Assembly (NCBI GenBank): GCA_001466705.2
Contig: LATX02000014.1
Coordinates: 1-64,000 of the forward strand
Source of the DNA: Moniliophthora roreri
Lineage: Eukaryota > Basidiomycota > Agaricomycetes > Agaricales > Marasmiaceae
Direction of reading: 5' to 3'
Length of the DNA stretch: 64,000 nt
Of this stretch, positions 9,984 to 20,942 are shown in pieces. Under the pieces are notes generated by a model. The model worked only from the letters and a program-made list of their open reading frames with translations, was not told the DNA's origin and searched no databases. Position numbers and translations under genes: made by a program. Within the stretch, counting starts at the first letter, position 1, and every line of letters begins with the position of its first letter.

Positions 9984-10052
9984 TCGTTGCCGACCTACCC
10001 AGGTTTAGGCACCACTGCTTATTGAAACACGACTCCCCCGAGGGCTCCCTTT

Positions 10053-11261
10053 ACGGCAGCTGAAGAAGCCGATCTCGACGATCAACTCGAAGTGGCTGAA
10101 CAGCTGCTGAACCCTGATCCCGAACAGACCCCGCGCCGAATTACTCGTAGTCAGCGGAAAGGAGCAGTCGAAAGTCTCCAACAAGAAAGTACAGAACCTG
10201 AAGCTAAGTCTTCTGAATTCAATCCCTTCAATGAATACCGAAATATTCTCCATACCCCGACTCCAGAAATGACGACTCCCAGTGGAAGCGCTGTAGCTTC
10301 AGATGTCAAACCAAAAGTGGAACATGATGACACCGACGAACAATGGGCCCGGACTATTTCCATGGCCGTGTTGCAGACGATTGATGACAAGAAGGACGAA
10401 GCCAGTAAAGGACCGACGCCGGATCCTTTTTTGGGAAAGCAATCGGACACCTGCCGCTTTCTCCTCGACCTCGAACTTTACTTCGCAATGAACCCAGTCA
10501 AAGCAAATACCAATGAAAAGAAGAAGATGCTTCTCTTGTTGCTGGTTAAAGGAAACACCAGTGAATGGAAGCAAAGGGAGACGATGAAGCTCTTTCCCGA
10601 AGACGACGACCCCGAAGAGAAGAAGAAAGCTGCTGAAGAAACGTGGAGTAGCTTTAAGCAGAGATTCCAGAATGAATGGCAACCCGTCAACGTTGTCAGA
10701 GAAGCACAGGCGAAGATCGAACAGATCAAGATGACGGACCGAGCCGACGAATACGTTAACCGATTCCGCCTCATTGCGATGGACACCAAATACGACAACG
10801 AAGCCCTTAAGAGATTCTTTAGGGAAGGGCTCCCAGAATCTCTACAAAACAAGATCATGCTCCGAACAGATGGAGAGCCAGAAACTTTGGATGAATGGTA
10901 CAAACTGGCGATCAAATACGATAACCAGTACAAGTTGGTTATGGCCAATAGAAAAAAGAGGGAACCAATCAAGCCGAAGATTGCTCGGAAGGAGAAAGAA
11001 GTAACGGTTGGATGAATGTTGTCCGAATCTGATAGGAAGGATTATATGATTGCAGGGAAGTGTTTCCATTTTGCTAAGACTGGTTACGTCTCACGAGATT
11101 GTCCCACCAAAGGACAAGCACAACAAACCCTGCCGCCTAAATACGAACCAAAGAAGCTCTCACCGCAAGAAGCTTTCACCAAGATTTGTGCAATTATTGC
11201 TAAACAAGGAGAAGGAGAACAAGAAGAGATCTTTGATCTCATGGGAAAGGAGGGTTTTTGA
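10053..11261 (+). pseudogene. gag: gag, chromovirus copy 2 (zinc knuckle destroyed)
   Basis: Homologous to gag of copy 1. The codon equal to the copy 1 ATG is ACG here (10053), so the first ATG is 10092. The frame is open to a TGA at 11013-11015, where copy 1 has CGA (1192-1194), then reopens to the natural stop at 11259-11261. The zinc knuckle is damaged: the second Cys is Phe and the His is Tyr (CFHFAKTGYVSRDC), so nucleic-acid binding should be lost. The 307-codon 5' part is the best-preserved capsid region in the window. Confidence 0.9.
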
Positions 11262-11293
11262 AGAGGTGGAGGAGGCCGACACTCTTTCCACCT
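11252..11293 (+). promoter_or_regulatory. -1 programmed frameshift signal, copy 2
   Basis: GGGTTTT (11252-11258) then TGA (11259-11261), identical to copy 1. The downstream stem keeps AGGTGGAGGAG against CTCTTTCCACCT with a G-U pair replacing A-U. Confidence 0.78.
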
Positions 11294-13195
11294 GCAATTA
11301 CGATCTCGAACGTTGTATTAGCTAAGTTAAATCGAAACTCTATGCAAATTCCTATTCAATACAATGTCAGGACAGAAATCATCAAAACGAAGGCCCTAAT
11401 CGATTCAGGAGCAGGAGGTCGCTTCATCTGTGAAGAAGAAGCACGAAAACTAAAGAAACCCTGGACAAAACTAGAAAAACCAATCAAAGTTTTCAACGTC
11501 GATGGAACTCGGAACAAAATCGGATGGATCACTCATTCCATTACGATCAATATTACAATCGGAGATAGATCAATGAAGGAAACTTTGTTGATCTCGGGAC
11601 TCGGACCCGAGCGGGTTATTTTAGGACTACCCTGGCTTCAAGATCACAATCCGGACATTGATTGGGTTACCGGAGTAGTCCATTTCAGACCCAGACGAAA
11701 GATAATGGTTAAACGGCTGATGAAACCATTTTTTGGAATTTTTAACGAAACCAAAGAACTTGACACTGGAATATTGGACAAAGTCACATTCGAGGAGAGG
11801 AAGACAGTGATGAAATCTGAATTAACACTAAGTTATCTGCTTCTCAGGTACTGGCACAGGCTCACGAGGTTAAGGCGAAGCCATTAGAAGAACTTCTTCC
11901 TTCGTATCTCTCTGATTATTCGGATCGATTCGAAAAGAAGAAAACCGAACGATTTCCCCCTTCCTGACCATACGACCATGCGATTGACCTCAAACTGGAT
12001 TTCAAACCACGAGACTGTAAAATCTACTCTTTATCACCAAAAGAGCAGATCGAACAAGACAAGTTTCTGGACAAAAATTTACGGAAAGGATACATCTGAT
12101 CTTCAAAATCCCCAATGGCATCTCCCTTTTTCTTTGTAGCCAAGAAGGAAGCAGGAGCTTTACGACCTTGCCAAGATTACAGAGACTTAAACAACGGAAC
12201 TATCAAAAACCGCTACCCCCTCCCATTGGTCACAGATCTGGTGGACAAACTAAAGACGGCCAGAGTCTTTACGAAATTAGATCTACGTAACGGATACAAC
12301 AATATACGGATCAAAGACGGCGATCAATGGAAAGCCGCGTTCAAGACACCTCGAGGCCTTTTCGAACCTACAGTTATGTTCTTCGGTCTAACAAATTCCC
12401 CGGCAACCTTCCAAGTGTTCATGAATGATATCCTCAAAGATTTTATCGATGAGGGTTGGTGCGTGGTCTACATGGATGATATCTTGATTTTCTCTGATGA
12501 GATCAATCTCCATCAATTGCATACGAGACACGTCCTAGAACGATTACGAGAAAACGACCTATACCTTAAACCGGAAAAGTGCAAATTTGAAGTCACAAAG
12601 ACGCTCTTTTTAGGGATGGTCACCATACCGGGACATATATTGATGGATGAAACGAAACTGGCCAGAATCAAGGACTGGGAAGTGCCCAAAACGATCAAAG
12701 GTGTGCGATCATTCCTCGGATTTGCAAATTTCTATCGCAAGTTCATAGGAAAATACGCGGAATTGGCGAGACCGTTACATGAATTAACAAAGAAAGACAC
12801 CAAATTCGAGTGGACGAAGATACGAGATATTGCTTTCAAAGTTCGGAAGGTGAAATTCCTCCAATGTCCGATCTTACAGATGCCAGATGACGAAAAGCCA
12901 TTTATCATCGAAGCCGATGCATCAAAATGGGCCACAGGAGCAGTACTAAAACAACAAGGACCCGATGGAGACTTGCACCCATGTGGATACATTTCACATG
13001 CATTCACACCGACTGAACGGAACTACAAGATCTATGACCGAGAGCTTTTGGCAATCACTAATGCCCTGAAAGCTTGGGAACATTACCTCCTTGGAGGAGC
13101 ACACCCAGTGACAGTTCTATCGGATCACAAAAATCTTACTTACTTCCGGACTGCACAGAAGCTAAACAGATGACAAGCCAGGTTGAGCCTAGACA
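11258..13195 (+). pseudogene. pol: pol, chromovirus copy 2: protease-RT-partial RNase H
   Basis: -1 frame from gag. Protease LIDSGAGGRF is intact. A deletion of about 30 nt and a frame change near 11790-11815 relative to copy 1 removes the sequence before RT. The RT-RNase H part (12115-13173) is open for 352 codons with [14 protein letters not shown] at 13171 replaces the CGA present in copy 1 (3378). About 20 nt later homology to copy 1 stops at the copia junction. Nothing of integrase follows. Confidence 0.92.
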
Positions 13196-14073
13196 GAGAA
13201 CAACTACACTGGTTACTCAGCATAGAAGTACAACAAGGCAACCAATTCATCTGATTACAGCAAACATCATACATTAAAGCAATTTTAAGGTGATATGGAC
13301 TAGACAACCTAAAACCCATATCCACCCCATTTGACCCAGCTATCAAACTCACCATCAAACAATGCCCCTCATCACTGAAAGATATAGCTGTGGCATTGCA
13401 ATTCCCTTTCAGGGAGATCCTAGGAGCTCTATGAGACTAGACATTGCATTTGCCTTGTCCCAGATCGCTATGTTCTCCACATGTCCAGGGAACCTGCATG
13501 TACAGGCATTGAAACATGTCTGCACCTATTTGAATGGCACCCAGAAATTTTGGCCTGCATATGGGACTTCAACAACAATAGACACAGAGAAGTGAAATGT
13601 ACCCATTGGGTACTCAGATGCAGATGGAATGTCAAATCCAGACCAAAGAGCTGTCTCTGGCTACATATTTATGATCAACAAAGGAACAGTATCATAGTCA
13701 TCCAAACGACAAACCATAGTCACCCTTTCTACCACAGAAGCCAAATACAACACACTAACACATGCAGCAAAGGAAGGAATTTGAATCAGGTCTTTTATAT
13801 CCAAAATCTTTGGTGGGAAGGCATCTTCTATGCTGTTGTATACAGACAACAAAGAGGCAGCATCCATCGCATATGGGGATAAATTCCATGCTAGAACCAA
13901 ACATATTGATATAAAATTCCACTTCATCTGACATGTCATAGAAGACAGAAAAATTCAACTTGAATACTGTAATACTGCTGACAACATTGCAGATATTATG
14001 ACAAAAGAGCTACAATCAACAAAGGTCAAGCACTTCGCATCATCCATGGGACTCTGCTTGGCTTGAAGGGGAG
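13196..14073 (+). pseudogene. pol: Ty1/copia pol, RT end and RNase H
   Basis: 5'-truncated copia pol with several stops and frame changes. Recognisable pieces: LHWLLSIEVQQ (end of RT), the RLDIAFALSQIAMFSTCPG segment, RNase H with SDADG and SGYIFMINKGTVS, TLSTTEAKY, LYTDNKEAASIA, and the terminal NIADIMTKELQ plus KHFASSMGL that ends most copia polyproteins. Order and spacing fit a copia 3' end followed by the polypurine tract and LTR. The 5' part of the element is absent because the gypsy copy abuts it. Confidence 0.85.
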
Positions 14074-14591
14074 TGTCAGTATTATGCAAGTTCTTTGCAA
14101 TAGCACTAAGTTCAAGTTCAAGAGCTTGATTCATGAGTTCTGAAGTCAATAGACTTGGACAGATGACTTAGGAACAAGGGTCAGGTGCAAAGAACAAGGT
14201 TATGATAGGATTAGACAATATAACCCCAACTTAACCAAGGTCAAGCTGAAGAAGCTCAACCCTGACCATGGGTCTTAAAGACAATCAGTGCCTATCTAAA
14301 TATAGTTATTCTGCTGACTACAGCTACTGATCAGTAAGCTAGAGAGCAGTCTGAGTAAGAAAAGAACATTGTAGAAGTATTGATAAGACATAGAAGAAAA
14401 AGAAGTCTTGCTTGTAATCAAAATGAGGAAATGAAAGAAAATAAGGGATTATGTAAGAGGGGGTCATGAAAAGATGATGTCATGAAAATAAAGTTGTAAC
14501 AGTCAGAGGTTTGTATTCTATTCTTGTTGTATACATGTTACTCTCAGTTCTACATCTTTTAATCTATCTTTCACCTTACCTAGCATCAGCA
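14074..14591 (+). repeat. Putative 3' LTR of the copia element
   Basis: Starts TGTCAGTATTATG right after a purine tract (TTGAAGGGGAG) and ends near CATCAGCA. The right boundary is uncertain because a TIR element starts at the same place. There is no second LTR in the window for comparison. Confidence 0.55.
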
Positions 14592-14639
14592 AAATGGACA
14601 CCTAAATATAATAAATTAAAATAAAGCAATGCTACTACA

Positions 14640-14795
14640 ATACATTAAAATGAGACTGGTGTTATTATAATCCATTAAAATACAATAAAATAGGATAGTA
14701 TTATTATAGTACATTAAAATGCAATAAAATGGAATGGTATTATTATAGTATATTAAAATGCAATACAATGAGACAGGGTTATTATAATGTAGTAA
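14640..14795. repeat. 39-bp tandem repeat, about four copies
   Basis: Units of the type ATTATTATAGTACATTAAAATGCAAT recur with 39-nt period (core motifs TTATTATA and CATTAAAAT). The unit is a multiple of 3, so one minus frame shows a 13-residue repeat; I regard that as incidental. Confidence 0.65.
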
Positions 14796-15039
14796 AATAG
14801 ATTGTAACAGAGGCAATCAAAATAGTGCATTTTTATGCCTTCCAGAGGACAGAGAGAGGACTCTATAAAGTGAAGGGAAGCTTTTAGTTGGAGATTTGAT
14901 CAATAGAAACAGCAAGAGAGTGGAGATAGGTCTTTTGAGTCAGAGGATATATGGCACTATAGTACAGTGGTCTTGAGTGCCTGGCAGCTGCCAAGGTTGC
15001 TGACTAATCCACCTTGAGGTCAAGGGTTTGACTCATGTT

Positions 15040-15694
15040 CACTACATCCAAGGTGTTCTTTTAACATGGTTTTCTTATTGAGAAAACACTTAATCTTCTT
15101 GCAAAGAGAATTTTTATAAAACCATATATAAATTCTAAATTTAAATTATGTCCTCTCAACAAGAATATGCCTGGAGAATACTAAATTTTCAGTATTAATA
15201 GATAATACAATATATTAGAATAATTTCCATACTGAGAAAACATTAAATTTTCTCTGGTTGAAAATGCTCAGAAAATGCTGATAAGATAAGATAAAAATTC
15301 CACATTTTCTATTGTGGGAAAGTCAGAGAAAACACTAGGAAAACACTAGGAAAATAGTAGGAATATCATGTGAAAACACTATATTTTAAAGCAGTTCTTA
15401 GATAGTTTTCATATAGTTTTCCTTTTGTATTTAACATGTTTCTTTTGATATAAAATTCAAAATCTTATATTTGTTTTTTAAATGTTTTCTCACTATTCTA
15501 TAAGGCAGAAAATTAAAGGATAATTCTATAATTTCATTATTATAAAATAATCAAAAAACACAGACTCTTCTGGAAATTAAAATCCAGAGTATGCTTGCTG
15601 TTTTCAATATGTGATGATAACTTGAAACTAATAGAATTTTCTGAGTGTATTTTCTTTGTATTAATAGCATTAAAAGAACACCTCATACATAGTG
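15040..15694. mobile_element. Non-autonomous CACTA-type element, 655 bp, GTT target duplication
   Basis: Begins CACTACATCCAAGGTG and ends with inverted CACCTCATACATAGTG. The ends share CACTA and an identical AGGTGTTCTTTTAA block. It is flanked by GTT at 15037-15039 and 15695-15697. CACTA termini and 3-bp duplications are the hallmarks of CACTA/EnSpm transposons. Subterminal repeats of GAAAACACTA type are frequent inside. It has no coding capacity. Confidence 0.82.
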
Positions 15695-16093
15695 GTTGGA
15701 TGCAATCAATAAATATTTTTTCTTTTTGTCCCCAACCCCCAGGTGGGACTGATGCATTATAATGGCCAAAATACATTATAATAGCCAGAATACATTATAA
15801 TAATTTTGCTTCATTTTAATCCATTAAAATAAAGAAACAACAATTATGTTGCATTAAAATACACTATAATGATTATAATGTATTTTACTTATTTTATTCC
15901 AATATATTTAAGTGTCCATTTTGCTAATGTACCATTGACATATACACATGGAACACTTAGCTACTATTGACACATACATATAAAACCCACACAATACATC
16001 TCATTTCATCTTTCCCTTTATACTTACCTATTATATTCACTTCTTTGTTCTCCCCTATGTATTTAAGCAGCCAGTACATACTGCAATCCTTAG

Positions 16094-17356
16094 TAGAGCT
16101 GGCAACTGTGACCATATATAGTACAGTAGACCCATCCTGTCATATGGGTCCCATACCATAACCGTATTGGGTTTAGAGGGTGGATGGGACAGTATAGGTG
16201 ACTGTACAGATTACAACATAGTAACCTGTACTGTTGACAGCTGTATATGGGTGTACTATGGGTGGTAAATCAAGTGACATTCTATTCTGTTCCTTCAGCC
16301 AAAGCTGACCTGATCTGATTCAATTCAATTCAGCAAAACTTGGACCAAAGCAGAACTGGGACAGTAAGACCCTTTTGTCTGACATTCACGTGACCTACTT
16401 GCCTTTTTGAGGTGATAGATATCCCGATCGCCAAAGTGCTTCCCAAATGTTTGCAGGGCATTCCCCCCTGCACCCCCCCTTGAATATCTTCAAGCCCCTA
16501 ACTCTTTTGCAGAGTGTTCCCCCTCTGCACCCCCCTTGCTAACCCTGAGCCCCTAACCTACCCTAACCCCTAACCTCCCTAACCCATTCAAACTTGGGAG
16601 TGCTTCATGCCAGGGCCCTAAACCTAACCTCTAACCTAGAAAGAAAAAATACACTAAGCACAATCAAACACAGAACATAAGAAAACATTAATAAGCAGAC
16701 ACCTTACCACTCTGCCAGCGGCCCTTGAAAGATACAACAACAACATGCACCAAAGGAAGTCAGCAATCATGTGACTGCCAGACATAGGGGTCTTACTGCC
16801 CACGACCCAAAGCAGTCTTTGGAATCAGTCATGTGATAAGTGGCTTGGTGCTATACAGTATCTGGATATTGCCAAGCCATGCACTTCCATTCTCACAGCT
16901 CGTCACCATCGTCATCTCAGACAGTGACAACAAATTTTTGAAGTCACAGCAAAGATGTATAGGATCAACTTGGATGTGTATTCAGAGTTACTGCTTTAGA
17001 CTATTGAGAGAGTCCTCTGGTGGTCATGACACTATTTTTCTTTAGAGAGTGAGTCTCAACCCAGAGACTATCTGAATTCTCATGTTGGTTAAGAAGTGTC
17101 TTCATCTGACTCATGCCCAATGCGATCACAAGCTTCGTGGTTGATTTCTTGTACTAATACCTATATTCTGTGTATATCTTCACTCCAGATTGTTGGTTCT
17201 TCAAACATTTTTAAACCTCCATATTCCATATGATGGCCGATAACTGTGAGCCTTCTTGATGAAGGGCTTACATGGCCATATGAATATGTCCATACCCTGT
17301 CAAGACCCGTCAAGGTATATGGGCATACCTGTTATATGGTACATCTGACAGCCCTA
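16094..17356. mobile_element. Non-autonomous hAT-type element, 1263 bp, 8-bp target duplication
   Basis: Termini TAGAGCTGGCAACTGTGACC and, inverted, TAGGGCTGTCAGATGTACC. It is flanked on both sides by ATCCTTAG (16086-16093 and 17357-17364), a perfect 8-bp duplication as made by hAT transposases. No transposase frame is visible, so it would depend on one in trans. Short CCATATA-type motifs recur near both ends. Confidence 0.8.
16470..16640. repeat. C-rich, telomere-like degenerate repeat inside the hAT element
   Basis: Several CCCTAACC and CCCCTAACCT units, with two copies of a CCCCTGCACCCCCCTTG-type segment. It resembles degenerate CCCTAA repeats but is irregular, so it is not a functional telomere. 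Confidence 0.5.
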
Positions 17357-17364
17357 ATCCTTAG

Positions 17365-18475
17365 TTCAGTTCCACCCTCATCACTCTGTGTAATATCTGC
17401 TACCACTGCTCTATAGGCTCTGCCTCTTCACAAGTATTAAGATACTTGTATCATCCAAAGACTTTTTGCTGCTATTAGTCCTTACCTCCCTACCAAAGTT
17501 TCTCATTATGGTTCACTTCACTGCTGCTGCCTCCAAAAAGTATAAGATTGCTATGCCCATTCAGCGCAAACAAAAGTGATCTACTAGGAAGCCTCGTGTG
17601 CCACTACCTCTAGAAGAACAACAATGGAAATGCATAGAGCATGAAATCTCTGAGCTCATTGGGTTCATCAAGACCATCAGCAAAAACTGGAAAGTGCTAT
17701 AACCTAGCTCCAGAGAGATTATAATCTGGTTGTGGCCTGGTTTGTGGGGGTCATGACTGGTTTTAAGGGTCATAATACCCTGCTGCTCGATTATACAAAT
17801 AAATCCTGGAGAGCCTATTATAGCACTACATGGTTTTTGCTGATGATGCATTGTTTGGAGATGGCTCGAGATTACAACAGAAAACCACACTACATTGGTA
17901 GGATGACATCACCTGGCATTTTGGCCTAAAATGCTGAAGGTAAAAGGCTAGGCCTGGTTTACTGAAATGCTGGTCAGTATTTCTGGGCCTGGAGCCAACT
18001 CCAAAAAGGCCAAAAGGCTGGGTGGACTGGGGCCAAAAGGCTAGGTCTGCTAGAGCAGGATAAAGTTATGTGCAGCGAAGGTCAAAATGTGGTGAGTCAT
18101 TGCAGCTACACAATTAGGTTATGCTACCATCTGGTAAGTGTATATAGATCCTCTACAAGACAAATGCATCTATAAATCACCTATCACAGAGACAGTTGAT
18201 CAAACATAGTGAGAAGGACCATGTGATACCATTACTGGACAAAAATCACCCAGGAGAAAATCTTCTGAGTACACTTACTTACTGTAAGGTCTGGAAGTAG
18301 TGTTACCAGGGCAGTAGGGGTCTTGAAACTAGCAGCAGATGTGTTGCCCTGTGGTCATTCTGGCCTTAACATTTTGAAATGCCGGAAATGCCGTAAATGC
18401 CATAAAAGGCCAAAAGGTGAGTTGTCAATCTACCGATGCTATTTCGAGGACCGCATTTTCCAGGGCGGGGTGAAG
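17365..18475. other. No gene recognised
   Basis: CpG-poor DNA. A GGCCAAAAGGCTRGG motif is repeated several times at 17945-18050. A 246-nt open frame (18323-18568) begins with CKCRKC-type Cys/Lys residues and runs into the gene at 18476; it may be an upstream exon. Confidence 0.4.
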
Positions 18476-20330
18476 ATGGTGAGGTCGAAAAACAAGGTGA
18501 ACGCATTTAATGTGTACAAATCTTTGATGGTGAGGCAGAACAGAAAAGGTATGTTTAAAAGGCCGTGATAAAAAAAAGCTGAGAACAATCTTTTAGATGG
18601 TAACCCAAAGCTATCAGCCACAGCATTGGGGACAAAATTGAAGATGGAGTATAGTACCTTCAGCGATGACAAGAAAGCCAAGTTGGTGAAAGAGTTCAGC
18701 GCAATCAGGTCCACTGAGGTTGTTATCCGAACGACGGGAGGACGCGCTTTGGCACAAGAAGCATCAAACCATCTATCAAATGCTGTTGGCATAGTGCGTA
18801 GTCCTCGTCTGACTATCACTCGTACTGACGTTGGTTGAAACGCAGCTCAAGGCAATGTCGTTGCGAGTTGGGGTTGAAGCCATCTCGCTGGTGACCCGGA
18901 ACCGTCCTGAACCGTTCATGGGACCGTACTGGTTCTTCACGAATAGAGCCTATGCGGACTACTTGGCACTTATAGCAAAAGGGGGCTTCAACTTTGGTCG
19001 GGTAGGTGAGATGATGCAGGCCTTTTCTATTGCGAAATGTGATGTTACCAGTGAGTGATGGTGTGTCAAAGCCTCTTGTTGTAGCTCATATTCCACACAG
19101 ATCTTTCGAGCACCGTTAATGGGAAGCTTCGAGCCATCCGTTCTTCGATTCGCCAGACGTTGAGGACCCAAGCGGAGGAGTGCAAGCGCAAGCGGGGAAC
19201 GCTGGAGGAAGGGAAGGAAGTTAAGGTGCACTACGAGCATTTTTGACCGGTTGATGACGTACGACCAAGGCATCGTGCTCGAGGGTTGGCCTTTTGAGGA
19301 GATCAAAAACCTCAGCGCGCTTTCCAGCTCGTTGACTGTCCTCAACGATCTTCGCACAAAGTTGGCCAATGGTACCTGCAAGCTTCGACTTCTTTCTGAC
19401 GAGGAGTGGGAAAAGTTCCGTGCCGACTATGATAGGCGTCAAGAGAATGGGGAGCTTGACGAACCGCCGAGAAAGGAGCGAGCAGACGCTCACCAGAAAC
19501 GGGGGCCCAAGAAGAAGAGCTCAAAGAAAAAGCGGGGTGTCGTGGTAGAGATTGGCGGTGTTGGCTTGGAGAATGGCGACGGTACTGGCGATGCTGACGA
19601 TGGTCAAGGAAGCGAGGACGAAGAGGACGTTGGTTTGAATGTGAAGAAAGTGCAGAAACCCGCAACTACCAAGAAAGGAGCATCGTCAAAGGGTCAGCCC
19701 AAACCGAAGATCACGTCGAAACCCACCCGTCAGAGAAGAGGATGGGCGGGACGATGAAGCAATTGCTCCACCACCCCCGACTAACACCGATCCAGCTGTC
19801 TCCCCTTCCAACAAAACGCCCCTCAGTGCGCCTTCACTCGGTTTCATCCCACATCGTTGGCCTGGTGCTGAACCCCCATTTGAAGACGATCCTCCAGCTC
19901 GACCGCCGCCCAATGCACCCATCGAATCTTTCCCTCGTCCTGCCGCTAGAGCTATAGATTGCTGGCCTACAACACCACCTCCTCGAGCAGACCTAGAAAC
20001 TCCCTATACGTCATTCGACTATCCAACTCCGCTTCCATCCAACAATCCCGAGCGTCCGTCATTCCGCCCGTCCCCTGTCATCGATCCTATCTTGCTTGGC
20101 GAGGCCGGTATGGGAGTTCCAAATAATGTGGGACAGGGTAAGAAGCGGCCCAGTCCCGATGAAGACACGTCGTTAGCCAAACGGAGGGTAGCTCGGGTCC
20201 ATCGAGGCCGCCCAGCTCCTCGTTTTTGCTGACAGCGAACACTCTACCCCTGGGTAAGAAGTCTGCCTCCGAGAAGCCTGCTTCTAAGGCTAGGAAGGGA
20301 GTACCTACAGACAACGTCAGACAGCCATAG
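18476..20330 (+). pseudogene. Conserved Agaricomycete protein family, frameshifted copy
   Basis: Recognisable by NKVNAFNVYKSLMV, KLKMEYSTFSDDKKAKLV, MSLRVGVEAI, GPYWFFTN and YDQGIVLEGWP, blocks that recur in a large family of uncharacterised mushroom proteins (recalled, function unknown). Three introns restore the frame: 18549-18596, 18794-18845 and 19051-19100 (48, 52 and 50 nt, all GT-AG). Then an extra T in the T5 run at 19240-19244 creates a TGA before DRLMTYDQ. Another shift near 19740 is needed to enter the acidic, then Pro-rich tail (DDEAIAPPPPTN), which ends in Lys-rich sequence; a further frame is open to 20330. One-base shifts at homopolymers could be sequencing errors, so an intact gene is possible. 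Confidence 0.65.
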
Positions 20331-20489
20331 CTATGCACTTTGATATACTGAAGATGTTCATATCGATCAATTCATGTTCTGGTTTTCCTTGGTTTGAATG
20401 AAATCAACTGACTTTGCCGTGCTGACAGTAGAGTACATGAAAGGCCCTAATGGTTGACGCTCTGGTTATCTATGATTGGGCTTGTTGAC

Positions 20490-20757
20490 ATTGAGATGAT
20501 GAGGAAACACGAAGTGTGCGTGACAAGGCCCTAATGATATGCTGCCGATGACAATAGCCTGAATTGGGATGAGTTGGACAATTAAGGAGAGGTTGAGACG
20601 TACCACTACCGCCGACATGAACACCCATTGGAGATGATGAGGAAACACAAAAGTGTACGCGACAAGGCCCTAATAATACGCTGCCACTGACGATAGCATG
20701 AATTGAAATGAACGGACGATTACAGAGGATGAGGTTGAGACATACCAATACCGTTCA
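20490..20757. repeat. Tandem duplication, about 140-bp unit
   Basis: GAGATGATGAGGAAACAC occurs at 20492 and 20632, followed in both by GTGTGCGTGACAAGGCCC-like sequence and TGAGGTTGAGACRTACC. The two units are about 85 percent alike by eye. They lie directly beside the truncation point of the GH12 gene. Confidence 0.7.
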
Positions 20758-20793
20758 GATCCATCGACGTTTTTCTCGCGGGTCAGGTGAGAA

Positions 20794-20826
20794 GCTGGGC
20801 GCTCGTGGAGGCCTGAAGCGCCCAGC
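20794..20826. other. Perfect 10-bp hairpin
   Basis: GCTGGGCGCT pairs with AGCGCCCAGC across a 13-nt loop. A smaller GCGGAT/ATCCGC stem lies at 20880-20894. Both are in the foreign sequence that replaces the GH12 3' end. Confidence 0.6.
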
Positions 20827-20942
20827 GAGGAAAAAAAATCTCAAGTTGCTCGACTCTGTGGATATGCTGGCGGACGGTCGCGGATAATATCCGCGGATGG
20901 ACTTTTTAGAGACAAAAACACGAATTAGTTGACAGATAATTC

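Larger units (their letters stand above)
9601..13195 (+). mobile_element. Ty3/gypsy chromovirus, copy 2 (5' LTR part to RNase H)
   Basis: Same family as copy 1, but less mutated at several positions. It begins inside the 5' LTR after the N. It ends abruptly within RNase H near 13190, where sequence switches to Ty1/copia, so integrase, chromodomain, ORF3/ORF4 and the 3' LTR are missing. Confidence 0.93.
14588..15925. mobile_element. TIR element with AGCAAAATGGACAC ends (host of a nested CACTA element)
   Basis: AGCAAAATGGACACCTAAAT at 14588 is mirrored by its inverted form at 15906-15925 with one mismatch over about 23 nt. The inside is AT-rich and non-coding. Removing the nested 655-bp element and one GTT copy leaves 680 bp. 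A TA occurs within a few nt outside each end, so a TA duplication is possible but offset by one base. The class is unresolved. Confidence 0.6.

Noticed and set aside
14238..14252. AAGGTCAAGCTGA in the putative copia LTR, equal to the gypsy priming block
   Set aside because: A single 13-nt match in an unrelated element with no matching position relative to an LTR end; probably chance or shared promoter-like sequence.
14616..14816. Small repetitive protein of 66 residues (minus)
   Set aside because: The frame is produced by a 39-bp AT-rich tandem repeat whose length is a multiple of three.
16530..16600. Interstitial telomere
   Set aside because: Units are irregular (CCCCTAACCT, CCCTAACC) and lie inside a hAT-type element; no array and no chromosome end nearby.
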